From contig JBLMWU010000323.1 of the NCBI GenBank assembly GCA_050257395.1, positions 1 to 37,103 of the forward strand: DNA of 37,103 nucleotides, written 5' to 3'. The notes under the pieces were generated by a model. That model had not been told where the DNA came from. It made no database searches and saw only the letters and a list, made by a program, of their open reading frames with translations. Below, piece after piece: positions 30,412 to 35,689 of this stretch. The position numbers and the translations under genes were made by a program. Numbering within the stretch: the first letter of the stretch is position 1; the number at the start of each line of letters is the position of its first letter. The DNA comes from JAIRTY01 sp050257395 (GTDB lineage Bacteria; Actinomycetota; Actinomycetes; Streptosporangiales; Streptosporangiaceae).

Positions 30412-30930
30412 CTAGCGCACCCAGCCGGTGTAGCGCTGGCCGCCCTGCGGCGCCCGGCGGCCGGTGCGCGGGCCCGGCTCACCGGCGTCCAGCGCGGCGG
30501 TGGCCGCCCGGACCAGCCAGGCGTTGACCGACAGGCCCGCCTGGCCGGCGGCTTCCTCCACCCGGCTCTTGAGGTACTCGGGCAGCCGGAAGCTGATCCG
30601 CGCCTGGGCGCTGTCCTCTCCCTCGCTGGCGGCTGCCGGGGCGGGCGGCGGGGCGGGCTCGGCTGGCTGCCCGTAGCTGTCGGCAGCGAGCGGGGGAGTG
30701 ACCACGAAGCTGGGCTCCCGGCCCCGCAGCCGCAGGTCGACCGAGCCGGGGGCCATGTCCCGGGTGATTTCCGCGGCGGCCGCGGACAGCGCGTCCAGCA
30801 GCACCAGCCGGGTGGCCGACTCCAGCGGTGCGGTGAGCCGCTCGGCCAGTGCCCGGGCGTCCTCGCCCCCGGCGTCAGCGGCCACCGCCAGCTCCCGGCG
30901 GAGCTCGATGACATACGGCGTGAGATTCAT
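30412..30930 (-). CDS. Ribbon-helix-helix (HicB/CopG-like) DNA-binding regulator
   Basis: A 172-aa protein. A helical N-terminal part (MNLTPYVIELRRELAVAAD) and a Pro/Ala-rich linker lead to a C-terminal RHH domain at about 110-148: strand RISFRLP, then EYLKSRVEEAAGQAG, then SVNAWLVRAATAAL. HicB-like antitoxins carry such a domain, but no HicA toxin is adjacent. The ATG at 30930 sits at the predicted transcript start, 6 nt after a -10 (CAATAT), so the mRNA is leaderless. Three TGACGTCA-type octamers at 11-bp spacing cover the promoter, which strongly suggests autoregulation. First gene of the DUF4097-ABC operon. Confidence 0.8.
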   Translation of the reverse strand: MNLTPYVIELRRELAVAADAGGEDARALAERLTAPLESATRLVLLDALSAAAAEITRDMAPGSVDLRLRGREPSFVVTPPLAADSYGQPAEPAPPPAPAAASEGEDSAQARISFRLPEYLKSRVEEAAGQAGLSVNAWLVRAATAALDAGEPGPRTGRRAPQGGQRYTGWVR

Positions 30931-30959
30931 GACGTCATATTGACATCATGATGACGTCA
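30930..30959. promoter_or_regulatory. Phased TGACGTCA operator array over the RHH gene promoter
   Basis: TGACGTCA at 30930-30937, TGACATCA at 30941-30948 and TGACGTCA at 30952-30959 start exactly 11 bp apart. The first reaches the start codon, the first two overlap the ends of the -10 and the third lies in the spacer next to the -35. RHH dimers typically bind such short palindromes cooperatively on one face of DNA, so this is the likely self-operator. Confidence 0.72.
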
Positions 30960-30965
30960 AGTCAA
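30937..30965 (-). promoter_or_regulatory. Promoter of the RHH-DUF4097-ABC operon
   Basis: Minus strand: -35 TTGACT (30965-30960), 17-nt spacer, -10 CAATAT (30942-30937), then 6 nt to the ATG at 30930. This is the most consensus-like promoter in the window. Confidence 0.68.
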
Positions 30966-31003
30966 GCCAGAGAGGTGTCAGATAGCATCAAGACAGCATG
31001 AGA

Positions 31004-31022
31004 TGACGTCATGGTGACGCCA
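31004..31022. promoter_or_regulatory. Second pair of phased TGACG(T/C)CA octamers
   Basis: TGACGTCA at 31004-31011 and TGACGCCA at 31015-31022 again start 11 bp apart, 52 bp upstream of the third octamer of the promoter array. An auxiliary operator allowing looping or extended cooperative binding is possible. Confidence 0.5.
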
Positions 31023-31053
31023 GAACGGGTGCTGGGGGGTGTGTGGCCGGGGG

Positions 31054-31956
31054 CTAGGAGGCGTCGTCCGCGGGCGGCCGCGGACCGGCCTGCTGTGACT
31101 CCGCGGCGGGCGGGGCCGGCTCCGGTGCCGGCCGGCCGTCCGGGGGAGCGGCGGCGGGACTGCCGTTGCCGGCGGCCGCCGGCGGCGTCACCGACACCGG
31201 GGTGCCGTCACCGGCCTCGGCGGCGAACATCACCGACTCGCTGCGCAGCCGTGCCTCGTAGGCGTGCTTGCCGCCCCGCACGCCGAACAGCCGCTTGGTG
31301 AGCACCAGGTAGGCCACCAGAGCCACGTTCAGCACGAAGGCGATCAGCCGCAGCGCGGTGACCTTGGCGGTCAGGTCGTAGATCTCGTACGGGATCCCGA
31401 CCGAGGTCGCGATCATCGCGAAGTATTCGCCCCACCGCTTGAGCAGCCACAGGCCGACGCCTTCCAGCACCTCGATCAGCGCGTAGCCCAGCGCGCCGAG
31501 CGCGAGCCAGGTGAGGGTCCGCGCGTTCAGCGTGAAGGCGTGCTGGATCAGGCCGAGCAGATGGGAGTGCTTCACGTTGTAGCCGAGCTCGGTCAGCAGC
31601 GTGCGCAGCACCGGCAGCAGGTCCTTGTTGTACTCCTGCTCGATCGACACCCGGGAGGTCCTGAACTGCCACAGCGCGTAGGCCAGCAGGGCGAAGATGA
31701 TCGCCCGCAGGAACCGCTCCACCGCGAAGAACCGCAGGATCAGGGCGCTGCGCAGCTCCTTGCCGCGGCGCACCTGGGGGGCGGCGGCGGCCGGCCCGCT
31801 GCGGCCGGGCCCGCCGGGCACGAACGTGCCGCAGCGCAGGCAGCGCCAGTTCTCGCCCGCCTGCGTGCTGCTGGTCATCCGGGCGCGGATGGCCGGCTCG
31901 TCGGGGGCGTAGGTCACGTGTCCCCGGGCACCGCAGGCGAGCAAGCTCCAGTCCAT
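31054..31956 (-). CDS. DUF2127-like multi-pass membrane protein with N-terminal cysteine motif
   Basis: A 300-aa protein. The N-terminus has C8 and C39-L-R-C42 (ENWRCLRCGTFVPG), suggesting a small metal-binding module. About four hydrophobic segments follow (roughly 83-98, 146-170, 176-192, 202-221), including ALGYALIEVLEGVGLWLLKR and RWGEYFAMIATSVGIPYEIY, which match the DUF2127 type. A Pro/Ala-rich tail runs from about 250. TAGACT ends 7 nt before ATG 31956, suggesting a leaderless mRNA. Function unknown. Confidence 0.7.
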   Translation of the reverse strand: MDWSLLACGARGHVTYAPDEPAIRARMTSSTQAGENWRCLRCGTFVPGGPGRSGPAAAAPQVRRGKELRSALILRFFAVERFLRAIIFALLAYALWQFRTSRVSIEQEYNKDLLPVLRTLLTELGYNVKHSHLLGLIQHAFTLNARTLTWLALGALGYALIEVLEGVGLWLLKRWGEYFAMIATSVGIPYEIYDLTAKVTALRLIAFVLNVALVAYLVLTKRLFGVRGGKHAYEARLRSESVMFAAEAGDGTPVSVTPPAAAGNGSPAAAPPDGRPAPEPAPPAAESQQAGPRPPADDAS

Positions 31957-31963
31957 GCGGCGC

Positions 31964-31969
31964 AGTCTA
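31964..31969 (-). promoter_or_regulatory. -10 element (TAGACT) of the DUF2127-like gene, leaderless type
   Basis: Minus-strand TAGACT ends 7 nt before the ATG at 31956; no Shine-Dalgarno is present. Confidence 0.48.
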
Positions 31970-32036
31970 GAGTGCCGGGTGCTTTAGGGCACCCGGCCGC
32001 CCATGCCACAGGACCGGCGGCGGGCCTGCCCGCGCG

Positions 32037-32726
32037 TCAGTGGGGGACGATGATGCCGTTGTCCAGGGTCAGCACGTCGTCGCAGGCCAGGCACAGCACG
32101 CCGGGGTCGGCGCCGGTCGTCACGATGGCCGTGTCGCGGCCCAGGTCGCGGATGCCAGCGGCCACGCTGGCGGCGTCCCGGGGGCTGAGGCCGTCGAGCA
32201 GCCGGTCGAGCAGCAGCAGGTCGGGCTCGTGCACCGCGGCCGCCGCCAGCCAGGCCCGGCGGGCCACCGCGGGCGGCGCGGCCCGCAGCGGGACCCGCGC
32301 CCACGGGGTCAGCGCCAGCCGGTCCAGGATCGCCGCGGTGAGCGTCTCCCGGTCCTCGGCGGCCAGCCCGGCCAGCCGGGCGGCGTGCTCGACCGCCCCC
32401 CGGAGCCGGAACGCCGTCTGCAGCCGCCCCGGCCGCCGGCCCACCCCGATGCGCGGCCGGATCGCGGCCCGGCCGTGCGGGGTGGTCAGATCCTCCCCGA
32501 GCACGCGCAGCTCACCGTAGGCCGGCCGGGCCGAGCCCGCCAGCAGGTCGATCACTGCGGAACCGGCCGACCTGCGCGGCACGGCGATGCCGACCACCGT
32601 GCGGCCCGACAGCGGCGTGTCCATCCGGAAGCTGGCCGCGCGCAGCGCCCAGCCCCACCCGTGCCGTGCCCCCACCCCCGCTGCGAGCACCGGTGGCATA
32701 CCCGCCATGACAGTGCTGGAACGCAC
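32037..32726 (-). CDS. Degenerate ABC ATPase-like protein (predicted non-hydrolysing)
   Basis: The 229-aa frame keeps the order and spacing of an ABC ATPase: a fragment GRTVVGIAVPRRSAGSAVIDLLAG where Walker A should be, PDLLLLDRLLDGLSPRDAASV at Walker B, and a C-terminal VLTLDNGIIV. The key residues are gone: no GxxGxGK[ST], no LSGGQ (reads APPAVARRA), and the catalytic Glu after the Walker B Asp is Arg. The frame is intact with normal G/C third positions, so it is under coding constraint, not a decayed gene. GTG 32726 with GGGGGG 5 nt upstream is the likely start (GTG 32732 also possible). It may bind a partner without hydrolysis; role unknown. Confidence 0.66.
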   Translation of the reverse strand: MRSSTVMAGMPPVLAAGVGARHGWGWALRAASFRMDTPLSGRTVVGIAVPRRSAGSAVIDLLAGSARPAYGELRVLGEDLTTPHGRAAIRPRIGVGRRPGRLQTAFRLRGAVEHAARLAGLAAEDRETLTAAILDRLALTPWARVPLRAAPPAVARRAWLAAAAVHEPDLLLLDRLLDGLSPRDAASVAAGIRDLGRDTAIVTTGADPGVLCLACDDVLTLDNGIIVPH

Positions 32727-32761
32727 AGCCACCCCCCGTGGCTAGGCAGTATCCACCAGGC

Positions 32762-32791
32762 AATATAGCTTGCCGTAATCAATCCTGTCAC
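32762..32791 (-). promoter_or_regulatory. Promoter of the degenerate ABC-like gene
   Basis: Minus strand: -35 GTGACA (32791-32786), 18-nt spacer, -10 TATATT (32767-32762), predicting a transcript start near 32755, about 29 nt before GTG 32726. The stretch is clearly AT-richer than its surroundings. Confidence 0.52.
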
Positions 32792-32887
32792 GATCGGTGA
32801 CCAAGTTCGGGCGGCCCGTGACCACGCTGGCGGCGGGGGTGCCGCACCGGCCGGGACCGGCGGTCACGATGGCGCGGCCCGGGCCGG

Positions 32888-32893
32888 TAGCGT
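32888..32893 (+). promoter_or_regulatory. -10 element (TAGCGT) of the marR gene, leaderless type
   Basis: TAGCGT ends 7 nt before GTG 32901; the alternative GTG at 32892 lies inside the hexamer and so is unlikely to be the start. Confidence 0.48.
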
Positions 32894-32900
32894 GTCCCTC

Positions 32901-33419
32901 GTGGCCAAGCCGCTGGAACTCCCGTTCGACCCGATCGCCCGGGCGGCGCAGACCTGGGAGGAGCGGTTCGGGCCGTCGGCGGCGATGGCCGCGGTCACCT
33001 CGATCATGCGGGCGCAGCAGATCCTGCTGGGCGGCCTGGACGCCGTGCTCCGCCCGCACGGCCTCACGTTCGCCCGTTACGAGGCGCTGGTCCTGCTCAC
33101 GTTCAGCCGCAGCGGCGCGCTGCCGCTGCGGGTGATCGGCCAGCGGCTGATGGTGCACCCGACCAGCGTCACGAACACCATCGGCCGGCTGGAGAAGCAG
33201 GGGCTGGTGGCCCGGCGGCCTAACCCGCGGGACGGCCGGGGGACCCTGGCGGAGATCACCCAGCCGGGCCGCGATGTCGTCAAGCTGGCCACCGCGGACC
33301 TGATGGCGGCCAGGTTCGGCATGGGCGGCTACGGCGAGGGCGAGCTCGGCGACCTGTTCCGGCTGCTGCGCGGCCTGCGGCTGGCCGCGGGCGACTTCCT
33401 GCCGGAGCAGTCCTGCTGA
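32901..33419 (+). CDS. MarR-family transcriptional regulator
   Basis: Winged helix-turn-helix regulator, 172 aa from GTG 32901 (MAKPLELPFDPIARAAQTW). The DNA-binding part includes LTFARYEALVLLTFSRSGALP, LMVHPTSVTNTIGRLEKQG as recognition helix region, and the wing RRPNPRDGRGTLAEIT (each within 20 residues when split). It is very similar in layout to a MarR gene in the same part of the Streptomyces chromosome. Target and ligand unknown. It diverges from the degenerate ABC-like gene and converges with the Asp-box protein gene, 7 nt away. Confidence 0.88.
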   Translation: MAKPLELPFDPIARAAQTWEERFGPSAAMAAVTSIMRAQQILLGGLDAVLRPHGLTFARYEALVLLTFSRSGALPLRVIGQRLMVHPTSVTNTIGRLEKQGLVARRPNPRDGRGTLAEITQPGRDVVKLATADLMAARFGMGGYGEGELGDLFRLLRGLRLAAGDFLPEQSC

Positions 33420-33426
33420 GCCGCTG

Positions 33427-34881
33427 TCAGGGATTGGTCACCGGTGACGGCCGCCAGGTCTGGCCGCCGTCGTAGGTGAACCACACCGCTCCCTGGCGGG
33501 GGTCGGCGGGCACGGCCACGCCCTGCTGCCCGGTGGTCATGCCCACGTAGCTGAACCCGCCGGGCGGCGCCGAGACCACCTCGGCGGGCTGCCACCTGCC
33601 GCCGCCGTCCGGGGAGACGGCGATGCCCTGGCTGGTGGCGAGGATCAGCGCGCCGGTCAGCGAGCCGGACAGCGAAGCGGCGGTGCCCCCCGCGCTGACC
33701 TGGCCCGCGGACTGCCAGGTCCGGCCGCCGTCGCCGGAGGCGAAGACCTGGCCGGCTGACCCGCCGGCCCCCGGGCACAGCACCACCAGCCGGTCCGCGC
33801 CCGTAACCGCCAGCAGCGCGCCGCCAGGCTGGCCCGGCGGCCCCGGGCTGCAGGGCGCCCCGGTCAGCAGCCCGCCCGCGGCGGGCTGCCACGGGCCGCT
33901 GGCCGCCCCGGGCCCCGCCACCAGGCCGCCGCCCGGCGGCAGCAGGTAGCTGGCGGTGCCGGTGAGCAGCAGCTGCGCGGACGAGGGGGCGCCGCCCGCG
34001 GTCAGGCCGCCCGTGGCGCCGGGCACCGGCTGCCAGTTGTCGCTGGCCGCCGGGGACGAGTAGAGGCTGAACGAGGTGCAGTCCGCCGCGTAGGCGGCGC
34101 CGCCGCCGTGGCACCGGGCCAGCACCGCGTAGGCGGTGGCGCCGCGGGTCTCCAGCGCGGTCACCCGCAGCCCGTGCGTGGGGACCTGGGCCCAGTGCTT
34201 CCCGCTGTCGTGGGTGGCCCACAGCTCCGGGCCGAACGCCCAGCCGTCCGCGAGGTTGAGGAACCGGAGCTGGCTCACGCCGTGCGAGCCGTCCGGTGCC
34301 CCGGTGACCGGGGCGGGCACCCCGTACCAGGTGCGGCCGCCGTCGTCGGTGCGCGCGATGGAGGTGCAGATGTAGGCGGCTGGCGGCCCGCACTGGCCGG
34401 GCGTCCCGGCCTGCCCGATCACCCAGCCGGTGCCGGTGCTCACGAACGTCACCGAGGTGGGCGCGAAGTGGGGCGGCACCGGCGGGAGGGTCGGGGCGGG
34501 GGTGCCGGATCCGGCCGGCGACGGCCGTGCGCTCGGCTGCGGCGGCGTGGTCAGCAGCGTCTGGCCGGCCACGTCGCCGCCGGACTGGGACGACGGGCGG
34601 AGCTGGGAGAGCACCAGCTGCGGCAGGGTGGCGATGCCCAGCACGATCACCGCGGCGCCGGCGGCCGCCGACACCGCCTGCACGAGCTTGCGCTGCCGGG
34701 CCCGCTTGCGGATCCGGTCCAGCGTGCCGGGGGGCGGGGGCAGCGGCGGCACCTGCTCCGCCAGCCACTCGTCCAGCGTGCTGCCCGGCGGCCCGCCGCT
34801 GGCGCCGCCGGGGGTGCCGGGGGGCCCGCCCTGGCGGGGGTCGCCGGGATCGGGGGAGAAGGGGTCGCGGGGCTCAGGCAT
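33427..34881 (-). CDS. Membrane-anchored Asp-box (BNR-like) beta-propeller protein, putative partner of the ECF sigma factor
   Basis: A 484-aa protein. A Pro-rich cytoplasmic N-terminus has a short helical WLAEQVPPLP and LDRIRKRARQRK, then one membrane helix at about 67-92, a Pro/Ser linker and an extracytoplasmic domain. That domain holds five Asp-box motifs: TDDGGRTW (178-185), THDSGKHW (223-230), SGDGGRTW (382-389), SPDGGGRW (423-430) and TYDGGQTW (469-476), as in sialidase/Ycf48-like propellers. The ATG at 34881 overlaps the sigma factor gene by 8 nt. The topology and coupling suggest a sensor or anti-sigma role; no classical zinc anti-sigma motif is present. Confidence 0.72.
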   Translation of the reverse strand: MPEPRDPFSPDPGDPRQGGPPGTPGGASGGPPGSTLDEWLAEQVPPLPPPPGTLDRIRKRARQRKLVQAVSAAAGAAVIVLGIATLPQLVLSQLRPSSQSGGDVAGQTLLTTPPQPSARPSPAGSGTPAPTLPPVPPHFAPTSVTFVSTGTGWVIGQAGTPGQCGPPAAYICTSIARTDDGGRTWYGVPAPVTGAPDGSHGVSQLRFLNLADGWAFGPELWATHDSGKHWAQVPTHGLRVTALETRGATAYAVLARCHGGGAAYAADCTSFSLYSSPAASDNWQPVPGATGGLTAGGAPSSAQLLLTGTASYLLPPGGGLVAGPGAASGPWQPAAGGLLTGAPCSPGPPGQPGGALLAVTGADRLVVLCPGAGGSAGQVFASGDGGRTWQSAGQVSAGGTAASLSGSLTGALILATSQGIAVSPDGGGRWQPAEVVSAPPGGFSYVGMTTGQQGVAVPADPRQGAVWFTYDGGQTWRPSPVTNP

Positions 34882-35368
34882 CGGCTTCCCCCAGCGCCGC
34901 CCGCAGCCGGGCCCGGGCGTGGTAGAGGTCGGCCTTGACGGTGCCCTCCGGCCGGCCGAGCAGGGCCGCGACGTCCCGGACCGGGTACCCGCCGTAGTAG
35001 TGGAGCAGGAACGGGTGGCGCAGCCGGTCGGGCAGCGCCTGGATGAGGGCCCGCACGTCCACGTCCTGGGACGGATGGTGCACGGCGTCCTCGGCCACGC
35101 CCGCGATGGCGGTGCGCAGTGCCCGCCGTTCCCGCCCGGTCTTGCGCCAGTGGTCCCGGACCAGGTTGGTTGCGATCATGTACAGGTAGCTCTGCGGGTT
35201 GTCCAGCCCGGTCCACCGCGCGAGCAGCCGGGTGAACGCCTCCGATGCGATCTCGTGTGCCGTCTCGTCGTCGTCGACCAGCCGCCGCACCCAGCCCGCC
35301 AGCCGCGGGTAGCACGCGCTGAACAGTTCTTCGACCGCGGCCCGGTCGCTGCTGCGGAACGTCCCCAC
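34874..35368 (-). CDS. ECF-type RNA polymerase sigma factor
   Basis: A 164-aa sigma factor from GTG 35368 (MGTFRSSDRAAVEELFSACY). Region 2 is visible as DDETAHEIASEAFTRLLARW and YLYMIATNLVRDHWRK. Region 4 is visible as LPDRLRHPFLLHYYGGYPVRDVAALLGRPEGTVKADLYHARARL (longer than one motif; HTH around RDVAALLGRPEGTVK). GAGGGG lies 5 nt before GTG 35368; ATG 35419 would add 17 residues. It is coupled to the Asp-box membrane protein, which probably controls it. Target promoters are unknown. The 321-nt gap to the mutase gene holds the operator and -10 listed below. Confidence 0.83.
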   Translation of the reverse strand: MGTFRSSDRAAVEELFSACYPRLAGWVRRLVDDDETAHEIASEAFTRLLARWTGLDNPQSYLYMIATNLVRDHWRKTGRERRALRTAIAGVAEDAVHHPSQDVDVRALIQALPDRLRHPFLLHYYGGYPVRDVAALLGRPEGTVKADLYHARARLRAALGEADA

Positions 35369-35607
35369 ACCGTCCCCTCGGCTGGCCGCCCCCGCCGCCG
35401 GTGCCAGCGGTGTCAGCATGGCGAGGGCATCCCCGGCCACTGCGGCCACGCCGACGCTGGTGGATGGGGGTTGCACCGGTTTACCACACCTCCCGCGACG
35501 CCGGGGCTGAAGCGGCCAGGGCGGCCTGCTGCGCCCGGCCATCTTCTGTGACGCCGCAGCGCCGGCTCTGGTTGGGACGCCTTCCGTGCATCCGCGCGCG
35601 CCGGGCT

Positions 35608-35613
35608 TAGACT
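35608..35613 (+). promoter_or_regulatory. Probable -10 element (TAGACT) of the mutase gene
   Basis: TAGACT predicts a transcript start near 35620, just before the palindrome at 35625-35644 and about 70 nt before the ATG. No clear -35 is visible. Confidence 0.4.
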
Positions 35614-35624
35614 GGGGAAAGCAG

Positions 35625-35644
35625 TTAGTAGGACGTCCAACTAA
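35625..35644. promoter_or_regulatory. 20-bp operator palindrome upstream of the acyl-CoA mutase gene
   Basis: TTAGTAGGACGTCCAACTAA is complementary to itself at 9 of 10 positions per arm. It is AT-rich at the flanks with a GGACGTCC core and lies directly after the predicted transcript start, a position suited to repression. The size and form fit a TetR- or GntR-like regulator of acyl-CoA metabolism; the factor is not in the window. Confidence 0.6.
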
Positions 35645-35689
35645 ATGCCCTTACCGTCCTACCGGCGAGCAGTCTGGGAAGGAACCGCC

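Noticed and set aside
30412..30930. HicA/HicB toxin-antitoxin module
   Set aside because: Only an RHH domain is present; no small HicA-like toxin gene is adjacent, and the partner genes are DUF4097 and an ABC transporter.
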